The notes beneath the pieces were generated by a model. It saw only the letters and a program-made list of their open reading frames with translations. It ran no database searches and had not been told where the DNA came from. A stretch of 64,000 bases of DNA, from contig CAKVLN010000002.1 of the NCBI GenBank assembly GCA_934757275.1, positions 248,001-312,000 on the forward strand, written 5' to 3'. Within the stretch, counting starts at the first letter, position 1; each line of letters begins with the position of its first letter. Source of the DNA: an uncultured Candidatus Melainabacteria bacterium (GTDB lineage Bacteria; Cyanobacteriota; Vampirovibrionia; Gastranaerophilales; Gastranaerophilaceae). Below are positions 53,971 through 61,821 of this stretch, piece by piece. Position numbers and translations under genes: made by a program.

Positions 53971-54324
53971 TTACACAAAATCGTAACTTATAAACTCAGT
54001 GTCTGTGTCCAAGGAAACCCTAAAATTGTCTTTCCTATTAACTATTGTACATTTGCCTTCACCAACGTTAAATCTTGTTATCTCATTTTTTACAGGCAAA
54101 ATTTTCTTTGCTAATTCCAAAGCATCTTCTAAACTCTCTACCACATCAAATTGCTTTAAGCGTTCTTTAAATTCCTTCAATTTTTCTACTTTGTTGGTGT
54201 CAACTTTCTGTTGTATTTCATATTTGTTATAGGCTTCATTCATTGAATAATCATTACTTGTTTCTGTTTTCTTCATTTCATAAGTCTTTGTGTCTACGCT
54301 TTGATTAAAATTTTGAGTATCCAT
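53971..54324 (-). CDS. small acidic protein, probable partner or chaperone of the 1372-residue protein
   Basis: A 117-residue protein with an Asn/Thr/Lys-rich N-terminus, a charged helical middle (about 40-80, VEKLKEFKERLKQFDVVESLEDALELAKKIL) and a small beta-rich tail. GAGGAG lies 8 bp before the ATG. The sigma-28 promoter is just upstream (54368-54418) and the giant gene follows after 41 bp. Size, acidity and position fit a type III-style secretion chaperone, but no family is recognised. Confidence 0.6.
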   Translation of the reverse strand: MDTQNFNQSVDTKTYEMKKTETSNDYSMNEAYNKYEIQQKVDTNKVEKLKEFKERLKQFDVVESLEDALELAKKILPVKNEITRFNVGEGKCTIVNRKDNFRVSLDTDTEFISYDFV

Positions 54325-54367
54325 TTTCTTTGCTCCTCATTATTTACCATATATTTTTACTCCATAT

Positions 54368-54418
54368 ATATCGGCACATTTTTAAAAAACTTTAATGATT
54401 TTAGGCAAATTGTTACAA
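54368..54418 (-). promoter_or_regulatory. sigma-28 promoter with upstream TTGTAACA box, 117- and 1372-residue genes
   Basis: On the minus strand: TTGTAACA (54411-54418), 16 bp, TAAAGTTT (54387-54394), 11 bp, GCCGATAT (54368-54375), 44 bp upstream of the start codon at 54324. Identical layout to 34755 and 36538. Confidence 0.85.
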
Positions 54419-54486
54419 ATCTACATAAAACGTAGTAAAAGTTTACAATCGGGCAAATTATTAGAGAAAAATGTTTTTATATATGT

Positions 54487-55857
54487 ATGGATAGTGTGAA
54501 ATTTCAAAATCTTAATAATATATATCAAGTTGCTAGTATCAAGAAAAAAGCAGAAGCAACTCCTGTTGAGCAACCCAGCACAAAAGCAACGACAGCTCCA
54601 GCGTTTAGAGCGCAAGCTTACACGTCTGCAGTAACAATCAGAACCTCACTTGCTAACAAGGACGAAAGAAAAAAATACGAAGAATTGTCAAGCGAATTGG
54701 AATTGCCATACAGAAAGAAGTTAGAATTTGCGCTTAAATCAGGGCAATTATTAAAAGACAACTCTAATGACAAAAGCACAGTGCTTGATAACTTGCATAA
54801 AATTATTAAAGAAGAACGTGACCCAGGGTTAGACAAAGTCACCATCTTGAAAGAGTGTCTAGACATCTTAGCCAACCCTTATGTAATCACGCAAACTTGC
54901 GAGGACATTCCAAATCAGTACAAGCGTCAAGTAATTGGTTTGATTACAAATTTATCAGAAGATCCAAACGAAATTACAAAAACTCGTTGGGAATTAGACA
55001 ACATGCACACTGGAACATGTCCAGCCGCAAGCATCGAGTTCGACTTAGCAACCAAGCACACTGCGGAATTTTTCAGAATAGTAGAAGGTTTGACATCTCC
55101 GCAAAACGAAGTTATAAAAACCATTCAAATGGATAATTTATCTAAAAAATCAAATGATGCAATCTGGCTTTTAAAAACCTTTAAAACGCCACACAAGATA
55201 GACAATTTTGAAACCGCAACTGTTTTGTTAAAACCTGACGACAATGCAATAATAAGAGCTAGAATACAAAACAGCAACAGAGATGCTGGCGAGCGTTCTA
55301 TAATTGATGTACTTATGCAATCAACATTTATGCAACTAGGCTCTCAACAGACTTACAACTCGCTTACAGACAAGCGTGCGCCTAATGAATGGACGCAAGA
55401 AGACGGAGGTTTAATCGATTTTGAAAAAACTTATGTAGAGTCTGTAGTTGAAGACAAAAACACAACATCTGTTACCTATCAAAAAGTTGACGAAAACGGA
55501 CGACTTTGCGGTTACGAAAAAGATTTTGGCACAATAAAAAAAGAATTGTTAGACACATTAAAAATGGGTCATAACATAATTATCGGTTACACTTGGCCAG
55601 ATCCTGATAACGACAATAGATTAGCAGGACATGAAATCACAATTGTAGGTTACAAAACAAACTCAAACGGCGAAGGAGTGTTTATTTGCCAAGATTCTGA
55701 TGATGATATTTCAGCTCCAATTGAAATGACAGAAAAAGAATTGTTACCTAAAATTCACCATGCTGGTTTGCCTGATGAAATCGCCTCTCGTGATTTTAAG
55801 TATCAAGATAGTTGGGAAGTTGGTGTAAACGAGTTTCAAGATTTGAAGACGGCGTAG
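54487..55857 (+). CDS. 456-residue protein with papain-like Cys-His-Asp arrangement
   Basis: Unknown family. Possible catalytic residues appear in papain order: Cys178 in HTGTCPAASIEF, His382 in LAGHEITIVGY and Asp403/405 in CQDSDDD. A Pro/Thr-rich linker (23-38) precedes APAFRA, similar to the local F-K-G box. A TTTATATATG box (54476-54485) lies so close that the ATG at 54487 could be upstream of the transcript start; a GTG at 54496 would give MKFQNLNNI, which fits the local tag. No Sec signal. It is divergent from the giant-protein unit; the stop codon is followed by a run of nine G including its last base. Confidence 0.6.
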   Translation: MDSVKFQNLNNIYQVASIKKKAEATPVEQPSTKATTAPAFRAQAYTSAVTIRTSLANKDERKKYEELSSELELPYRKKLEFALKSGQLLKDNSNDKSTVLDNLHKIIKEERDPGLDKVTILKECLDILANPYVITQTCEDIPNQYKRQVIGLITNLSEDPNEITKTRWELDNMHTGTCPAASIEFDLATKHTAEFFRIVEGLTSPQNEVIKTIQMDNLSKKSNDAIWLLKTFKTPHKIDNFETATVLLKPDDNAIIRARIQNSNRDAGERSIIDVLMQSTFMQLGSQQTYNSLTDKRAPNEWTQEDGGLIDFEKTYVESVVEDKNTTSVTYQKVDENGRLCGYEKDFGTIKKELLDTLKMGHNIIIGYTWPDPDNDNRLAGHEITIVGYKTNSNGEGVFICQDSDDDISAPIEMTEKELLPKIHHAGLPDEIASRDFKYQDSWEVGVNEFQDLKTA

Positions 55858-56217
55858 GGGGGGGGAAAATGTGGGGATTAATACCCACCCGCATTTGTAG
55901 CTCGCTCACGCTCGCACAACTGCGACCTCCCTAACTAGGGAGGTTTAGAGATGTAGGCTAGGAAAAACTACTAAAAACATTGATAAAAATGATTAACGAA
56001 GAAGGCGTTCCCACCGATTTTGCCTAAATGGGCATGGTTAATAAAAGGCTGGATTCTTCGTGCTAATCGCACTCAGAATGATCCATGACTTGCCTGTTTG
56101 GCGTATTGTTTAACCCTCTCCCTAACCCTCTCCCTCGGAGAGGGGGCTAAAGACGTTCATTTGGCACAAATTTCACCTTCTTTAGCAAGAGGGAAACAAG
56201 GTCGTTCAATTGCTATT
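55858..56217. other. 360-bp intergenic region with repeats
   Basis: It holds ATTAATACCCACCCGCATT (55877-55895), the exact reverse complement of 4905-4923, a CCTCCCTAACTAGGGAGG palindrome (about 55926-55943), and the right copy of the long dispersed repeat (56045-56166). No gene is seen. Confidence 0.6.
56045..56166. repeat. long dispersed repeat, right copy (inverted)
   Basis: Inverted match to 35897-36017. A third, partial match to its GGGGGCTAAAGACGTTCATT segment is at about 49689-49708. Confidence 0.75.
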
Positions 56218-57261
56218 TTAGCCTTCCAAATATGTATACTCTGGATTTGCTTGCAATTTTGCCTCAATTTGTTCAAAATTTGCCAAACCTTCTGTTGCGC
56301 CAAATTCTGACACTACGCAAGAAGAATTTACAGAGGCGTACATCAAAGACAAACCTACATTCAATTTTGTTCTCTCTAATGCAGCACAGAAGGTTGATGC
56401 AAATGCATCACCAGCACCCAAAGTTGAAACTACAGGTGATGGGAATACTGGGCAGAAATAGAATTTTTGACCATCATAAGCATAAGCACCTTTGCCACCA
56501 TCAGTTATTACTATAATCTGATAATCCATAACCTTCATTGTAGTTAACATCTTCTTAACATCTCTATGTATAAGTTCATGCGAGAATTTTTCTGTTTTAG
56601 TATCAGGTCTTACTTGAATACCAGTTGTCATAGTTGCTTCTTCTTTATTCATAACAACAATATGCGCAGATTTAAGAATAGTTTTAATATGTTCAAAACC
56701 ACGTTTAATACTTGTTGTACCTGCGTTAAAGCAAATTCTTGTACCTTGTTGGTGAGCATACTCAACAATCGGTTCTAACACTTTATTTGATTCGCCATTC
56801 AAAGGAGCTACATAAATTAAATCAGCGTCCTTGATTGCATCATAATTGATTTCATCTTCTCTAATTTCTGCGTTAGCACCTCTGTGTGCCAAAACGGTTC
56901 TATCGCCTTGAAAACTTACCAAAATTATAGAAAAACCCGTAGATGTATCAGCTTTTTGAATAATATTATTTAACTTAACGCCTCTTGGTTTAAACGAGTC
57001 CAAAATACCTTCTGAATAAATATCTTCACCTATTTTAAATATAGCAGAAGTTTCAAACCCCAAATTATCAAAATTGCATGCAGTGTTAACACCGCCACCG
57101 CCTACATTTGATGAAAATGTTGTAATATCAATCTTTGAGCCATAAGGATAACTCATAAAATCAGAATTTTTATTTTTTGAGCATACAGAAACAATATTTG
57201 CGTCATCACATTCAACGAATACGTCCATTGTAGCACTACCAATTGTTAAAACCTTTGTCAT
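56218..57261 (-). CDS. PfkB-family carbohydrate kinase
   Basis: A 347-residue ribokinase-fold enzyme. The PfkB motif region NVGGGGVNTACNFDNLG (about 52-68), a lid segment, and the second signature TLGAGDAFASTFCAAL with catalytic Asp are present. Length is normal. The substrate is uncertain (fructose-type, ribose, adenosine or nucleoside). AGGAATATT precedes the ATG. It may feed glycolysis in the fermentative metabolism, but no operon partner tells. Confidence 0.85.
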   Translation of the reverse strand: MTKVLTIGSATMDVFVECDDANIVSVCSKNKNSDFMSYPYGSKIDITTFSSNVGGGGVNTACNFDNLGFETSAIFKIGEDIYSEGILDSFKPRGVKLNNIIQKADTSTGFSIILVSFQGDRTVLAHRGANAEIREDEINYDAIKDADLIYVAPLNGESNKVLEPIVEYAHQQGTRICFNAGTTSIKRGFEHIKTILKSAHIVVMNKEEATMTTGIQVRPDTKTEKFSHELIHRDVKKMLTTMKVMDYQIIVITDGGKGAYAYDGQKFYFCPVFPSPVVSTLGAGDAFASTFCAALERTKLNVGLSLMYASVNSSCVVSEFGATEGLANFEQIEAKLQANPEYTYLEG

Positions 57262-57342
57262 AATATTCCTCCATATATTATTATTTTATTACAAATAGCA
57301 AAAAATATATTTACGAGTTTTAATAGAATTATTGGAGGCAAC

Positions 57343-57726
57343 ATGAATATTAATAACAACATTACATTTACAGGTAGAAAAGAAGTTATATACGGCTTAA
57401 CAAAAGCATCAGAAGAGGCTAAAGACGCAGAAGTAGATAGACTAATGTCAATTGGAGCTTTTGCTAGTCCAAGTAGAAATGCAAAAGCGCATCAACATAC
57501 TTCTGCAATGAAAGCTTATGTTGACATGGTAGTGCATGACGATGCTTTTGTTGACACTATGAAAAATATTAAAAGAGATAAAAAAACTAAGCCAATTCGT
57601 GACAACTTAAAGAACATGGACACTTATCTTAATCTAAAAAATGCGATTAGAAATTGTGCTAAAAAGACTTTTCCAAACTTAGAAGAACTTTCACTTAACA
57701 AACTTTGGAATGCTATTATAAAATAA
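57343..57726 (+). CDS. small tagged hypothetical protein
   Basis: A 127-residue basic, helical protein starting MNINNNITFTGRKEVIYGL, one of the clearest examples of the local N-terminal signature (M-N-I, Asn linker, F-T-G). TTGGAGG lies 7 bp before the ATG. No membrane segment; Lys and Asn are abundant. The rest of the sequence is not recognised. It is divergent from the PfkB kinase and followed by a GTTGGGC hairpin. Confidence 0.6.
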   Translation: MNINNNITFTGRKEVIYGLTKASEEAKDAEVDRLMSIGAFASPSRNAKAHQHTSAMKAYVDMVVHDDAFVDTMKNIKRDKKTKPIRDNLKNMDTYLNLKNAIRNCAKKTFPNLEELSLNKLWNAIIK

Positions 57727-57747
57727 GATATTGTCTACAGTATTGTT

Positions 57748-57767
57748 GTTGGGCAAGTATGCCCAAC
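57748..57767. repeat. GTTGGGC hairpin, copy 2
   Basis: GTTGGGCA pairs with TGCCCAAC around AGTA; related to the hairpin at 23845. It may end transcription of the preceding gene only weakly, as no T-run follows. Confidence 0.45.
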
Positions 57768-57830
57768 CGACGGATTTAGAGTGCTAAAAATTTCTTTTGT
57801 AAACAATTGTTAATTTTATGTTCACATGAC

Positions 57831-57859
57831 TTGTAATGTTTATTTCGATGATATAGAAT
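57831..57859 (+). promoter_or_regulatory. sigma-70-type promoter upstream of flagellin 2
   Basis: TTGTAA (57831-57836), 17 bp, TAGAAT (57854-57859), about 98 bp before the ATG. No TAAAGTTT/GCCGATA pair is seen in this region. Confidence 0.5.
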
Positions 57860-57957
57860 GTGTATATAAAGATTAGGGATTGATTTAAAACTTGAATAAA
57901 CATTGAGTGCATATCTATGTTTGCAAGTTAGTGCTTTGCGCAAAGAAAGGTTAGGGA

Positions 57958-58803
57958 ATGGCACTTACTATTAACACGAACTTGTCGTCATTAATTGTAC
58001 AGAAGAATTTGAGTTCTGCAACAACAAGTCTTAACAATGCAATTGAGAGAATGAGCACAGGTTACAAAATTAACCACGCAAAAGACAACGCTGCTGGTTT
58101 TTCTATTGCAAATAATTGGCAAACTAAAATAGGATCATTAGATATCGCATCTGATAATGCCTCAATGGGCGCAGACATGTTAAAAACTGCAGAAGAAAAT
58201 TACTCTCTAATAACAGAACACTTGCAACGTGTAAGAGATTTGACAGAGCAAGCCGCTAACGGAACTTATGGAGCTGATTCATTAAAAGCTATTGCCTCTG
58301 AAATGACTGCAAGACTTAATGAAATTGATAGAATTGCAGCTAATGCTGAATTTAACGGAATTAGTTTGATGAAGGGTACTGGTACAGCAGTTAATCTTCA
58401 AGTTGGACTTGATGCCTCTGATAATAGTAAAATCGCATTGGATGCTACTTTATTCGCAGGTGCTGCTTCAAAAGACTTGATAGGTTCTGAAATTGCTGCT
58501 TTTGTTACAAAAGCGTCTACAACTTCAACTGCGGCATCTGCTCTTACTGAATTAGACAAAGCTATAACAAAAGTTTCTGATAGACAAACCGCTATTGGTG
58601 CAGCTCAAAACAGAGTTGAATCAGCGATTAGCGCAATTAGCGTTCAGTCTGAAAACTTGACATCATCATTATCTACGATTAAAGATGCTGATGTTGCTAA
58701 CGAATCTTCTAGTTATATTAAGGCGCAAATTTTGCAACAAGCATCTGCAACTTTGCTTGCAACTGCAAACCAAGCACCTAGTATAGCTTTGAACTTGATA
58801 TAA
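57958..58803 (+). CDS. fliC: flagellin 2 (short form)
   Basis: A 281-residue flagellin with an almost bare D0/D1 structure: MALTINTNLSSLIVQKNL… ERMSTGYKINHAKDNAAG at the N-terminus and a C-terminus ending ASATLLATANQAPSIALNLI. The central variable part is much shorter than in flagellin 1 (364 residues). The two share the end block and RVRDLTEQAANGTYG. A short form may be a minor filament subunit or a basal/hook-proximal type. GGTTAGGG lies directly upstream of the ATG. A terminator follows. Confidence 0.92.
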   Translation: MALTINTNLSSLIVQKNLSSATTSLNNAIERMSTGYKINHAKDNAAGFSIANNWQTKIGSLDIASDNASMGADMLKTAEENYSLITEHLQRVRDLTEQAANGTYGADSLKAIASEMTARLNEIDRIAANAEFNGISLMKGTGTAVNLQVGLDASDNSKIALDATLFAGAASKDLIGSEIAAFVTKASTTSTAASALTELDKAITKVSDRQTAIGAAQNRVESAISAISVQSENLTSSLSTIKDADVANESSSYIKAQILQQASATLLATANQAPSIALNLI

Positions 58804-58848
58804 AAATTATAATTAATTTGTTGTTGATTGGGATATGTACTTATATAT

Positions 58849-58873
58849 GAGCTTGAATTTTCAAGCTCTTTTT
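58849..58873 (+). terminator. terminator after flagellin 2
   Basis: GAGCTTGA pairs with TCAAGCTC around ATTT, followed by TTTTTATTTT. Confidence 0.85.
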
Positions 58874-58885
58874 ATTTTGTTTATC

Positions 58886-59170
58886 TTAAAAAATATAATC
58901 AGAATTACCTAGTTCCAAATTTTTGTTAAATTCTCGAACTAAGTCGGAAGATATTTTCCAATTAATTTTGCCATTAGGGTACTTAATATAATGTTCTGTA
59001 GAGCACATTGTTGAAACAAAACAAGCATCAAGAACATTCATGAAAGAAATATCCACACTCATATTTTCACAATGGTATTTTTGAATATAGGAGTTTATTA
59101 AAGCTACTGCCTCTTTTGGATTTGTAGTATTCGGGGTAAGCGTGTCGCTTTGGGGTAATAGTTGTAACAT
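58886..59170 (-). CDS. small hypothetical protein
   Basis: A 94-residue protein. I start at the ATG at 59170 because AAGGAAG lies 6 bp upstream; a longer frame begins 33 bases earlier without a site. The middle (MSVDISFMNVLDACFVSTMCST) contains two cysteines in a hydrophobic helix-strand segment reminiscent of STAS-like or dinucleotide-binding folds, but the match is weak. No signal peptide. The gene lies between flagellin 2 and kdsC, on the opposite strand. Confidence 0.5.
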   Translation of the reverse strand: MLQLLPQSDTLTPNTTNPKEAVALINSYIQKYHCENMSVDISFMNVLDACFVSTMCSTEHYIKYPNGKINWKISSDLVREFNKNLELGNSDYIF

Positions 59171-59290
59171 GTATATCTTCCTTAATACTCTGATTAACGG
59201 CATTATTTTTATTTTTTTTAATTATTTTCTACAAAATCATACGAACGGTTGAGATGTTTGTTATACAATTAAGAAAAAGGAGAGTTTATT

Positions 59291-59827
59291 ATGACAAAAT
59301 TAGATGCTTTAGAAGCAGCAAAAAAAATAAAAATGTTAGTTTTTGATTGTGATGGTGTCATGACTGATGGTAGTGTAACTTATGACGAAAATGGCGTTGA
59401 ATACAAAACTTTTAATGTAAAAGACGGGCATGGAATTGTTAGAATGAACAAATCTGGTTTTATTACTGCAATTATCACTGCTAGAAATAATGGAACAGTT
59501 GCACACAGAGCCAAAAATTTGAACTTCACAGAGGTTTATCAAGGCAGACAATACAAGTTACCTGCGCTAGAAGAACTTATGGGAAAATATAATCTAACTT
59601 ATGAAAATGTATCTTATATGGGCGACGATTTGCCAGATATTTGCATTTTAGAAAAAGTTGGACTTGCTTGTTGTCCAGCCGATGCAGTAAAAGAAGTTCA
59701 AGAAATTTGCAATTTCAAATCTAGCATAAACGGTGGTCGTGGCGCAGTTAGAGAATTATGCGACTTCATTCTTGACGCTCAAGGAATTGAAAAACAATAC
59801 ATAGTTTCAGAAGGTGCTGGAAGATAA
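59291..59827 (+). CDS. kdsC: KdsC-like HAD phosphatase (Kdo-8-phosphate phosphatase)
   Basis: A 178-residue HAD enzyme of the C0 (no cap) type. Motif I is FDCDGVMTDG (Asp19, Asp21), followed by FNVKDGHG, motif II IITARN, and motif III MGDDLPD. It would remove phosphate from Kdo-8-phosphate in lipopolysaccharide biosynthesis; related enzymes act on other sugar acids such as Neu5Ac-9-phosphate. AAGGAGA lies 6 bp before the ATG. No other kds gene is in the window. Confidence 0.85.
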   Translation: MTKLDALEAAKKIKMLVFDCDGVMTDGSVTYDENGVEYKTFNVKDGHGIVRMNKSGFITAIITARNNGTVAHRAKNLNFTEVYQGRQYKLPALEELMGKYNLTYENVSYMGDDLPDICILEKVGLACCPADAVKEVQEICNFKSSINGGRGAVRELCDFILDAQGIEKQYIVSEGAGR

Positions 59828-59976
59828 TTTTTCTAAAAATTCCCTCCATAAAATGTTAAAAACGGCTTAGAATGTAAAGTTTTCTTAAAATCGTATATAC
59901 TTTGCTTGTTAAGTTTTAAACAAATTTGTATAATAGTGTAGCGGTTACACTTTAGCTTGAAATATGGAGGGTTATA

Positions 59977-61821
59977 TTGAAGGTTAACACTGTTGGAAAT
60001 AACGTTGCGCCTTACGATAGAACGCAACAAAGAAAAAAATCACCTTCTTTTGGTTCAGCAATGCCTATTTTAGGAGCTGCTGGCTCAATTATGCAATGGA
60101 TTGAAAGCAAAGGTTATTTTGTATCATTTTTAATTCAAGACGGATTAGGAATGACAACTCCAAGAGTGTGGACTGGCTTCCATAGAGATAAAGAAATTAC
60201 TGGTGAGTACAACATGCAAGAAGGCTTTGAAGTTCTCGGCAGAGAAGGTTTGTCTGGACCATACATAGTTGGTGTTGCTCCAGCAGTATTAGCAATTTCT
60301 GGCAAATTCTGTAAATCAACCAACACAAACACTCGTCTTATCAAAAGATTTGGCGAGAGTTTAAAAAACCTTGTAAAAAATCCGAGTTTTGATAACACCA
60401 TAAAAAAAGATAAAGCAAAATTCAAACAAGCTTTCTACAAGCAAAACCTAGAAGCAATTTACAAAAACTCTGTTCCAAACGATAAAGAAGCAGATAAAAC
60501 TGTTGAATTATTATTAAAAGAGTTCGACAAGTTTGACAATGGCGATAAAAAATCGAGAGAGTCGGCTTTAAATAATATGGTTGAAACTATCAACTCAAAA
60601 ATTCAAGAAACCTCGTCGGACTTGTATAACATCAACAAATTATACGTTGGAGAAGGCGAACAAAAACAAGCGTTTGCAATGCAAGAAACTTTAACCGCAC
60701 TAAAAGATTATGCAAATGATGCTATCAAAAAAAATCCAAATAGCGAAAATATAGATGAAAAAGCTGCCGAAAATATTAAAAATAATTTTGCCACAAAAAG
60801 ATTAGGCGTTAACGTTGCTAACGTAGCAATCACATTAGCGGGTTTATCATATTTACCTAAGCTTTACGCAAAAAGCGATGTTTCACCTGGTGCAGCAGCT
60901 TTAGAGCAGGCTAAAAAGCAACAACAGAATGCTAATAATAGTGACAAAAAGGACGAGGTTGCATTTAAAGGTAAAGGTATAAATTCTGATGGAATACTTG
61001 CTAAGTTAGGTAAATTCATCACAAAGCGCACTCCTGAAAAAATGCAAGCCTTGTTAGAATACACTGGCTACAACTTCTCAAAAACAACTTTTGCCCTATT
61101 AGCGACTTTAGGTTTGTTATTACCTAGAGGGAAAAGGGCATGGGATAGAGCGCAAATAGATGAGAACGGCAAACGTGACATGACAGAAATTAATGAAATT
61201 CTTTTAAGAGATACTGTTTCCTCTTTATCTGTTGTATTTGCGGTTCCAATGCTTACAAAAATGATTGTAAAATCTTATGAGGACAAAGTTGGATTTGTTC
61301 TTACAAATAGAGCGTCTGACGGCAAAACCGGTTTCAAGAAATTCTTAGACGTAATTAATCCATACAGTGATTTAGAAGTGCTTTCAGTTGCTGATTTAGA
61401 TTCAATTTACGGTAATATTGATTCTAAAAAGAAATTCAAAAACTTTGCAGAATTTGTTGACAAAAAAGGCGGCGATTTAGAAAAAATCATTTCTAAATCT
61501 GATAACGCAGCAAATCTAGCCTTCAACGAAAAAAGCTTTAGTCTAGACTCTATCAAAAATCTTTCTCGCAAAGACAAAAACAAAAAAATTACAGAAGTAT
61601 TTGAAAACCTTTCTGATGAAACAATTACGAAAATAATGAAAGGTTCTGGCGAAATTAAGCATAACAAGATTGCCAAAATGGCAAGAGGACTAAATTCTCT
61701 TCCTGGCTTCATTTCAACTGTTGTAATCTCACCAATTCTATTGGGCGCATTAATTCCTATGTTAACTTACCACAACACAAGAAAAGCTAACGCAAAGAAA
61801 TTACAACAAATGCAAGGTTAG
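59977..61821 (+). CDS. 614-residue tagged membrane-associated protein, paralogue of the 492-residue protein
   Basis: Unknown family. The TTG start (GGAGG 6 bp upstream) gives MKVNTVGNN… PSFGSA, the local signature. Hydrophobic segments lie at about 25-35, 270-285, 370-385, 415-425 and 585-605, with long charged helices between. An internal VAFKGKG box (about 328-334) mirrors PSFKGG in the 492-residue protein. Both share a YxxT-G…-type segment, an R-A-x-x-x-x-x-E-x-x-R basic helix, and a C-terminal SLPGFISTVVIS…LIPMLTYHNTRK. Role unknown; the tag and membrane segments suggest envelope localisation. Confidence 0.65.
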   Translation: MKVNTVGNNVAPYDRTQQRKKSPSFGSAMPILGAAGSIMQWIESKGYFVSFLIQDGLGMTTPRVWTGFHRDKEITGEYNMQEGFEVLGREGLSGPYIVGVAPAVLAISGKFCKSTNTNTRLIKRFGESLKNLVKNPSFDNTIKKDKAKFKQAFYKQNLEAIYKNSVPNDKEADKTVELLLKEFDKFDNGDKKSRESALNNMVETINSKIQETSSDLYNINKLYVGEGEQKQAFAMQETLTALKDYANDAIKKNPNSENIDEKAAENIKNNFATKRLGVNVANVAITLAGLSYLPKLYAKSDVSPGAAALEQAKKQQQNANNSDKKDEVAFKGKGINSDGILAKLGKFITKRTPEKMQALLEYTGYNFSKTTFALLATLGLLLPRGKRAWDRAQIDENGKRDMTEINEILLRDTVSSLSVVFAVPMLTKMIVKSYEDKVGFVLTNRASDGKTGFKKFLDVINPYSDLEVLSVADLDSIYGNIDSKKKFKNFAEFVDKKGGDLEKIISKSDNAANLAFNEKSFSLDSIKNLSRKDKNKKITEVFENLSDETITKIMKGSGEIKHNKIAKMARGLNSLPGFISTVVISPILLGALIPMLTYHNTRKANAKKLQQMQG

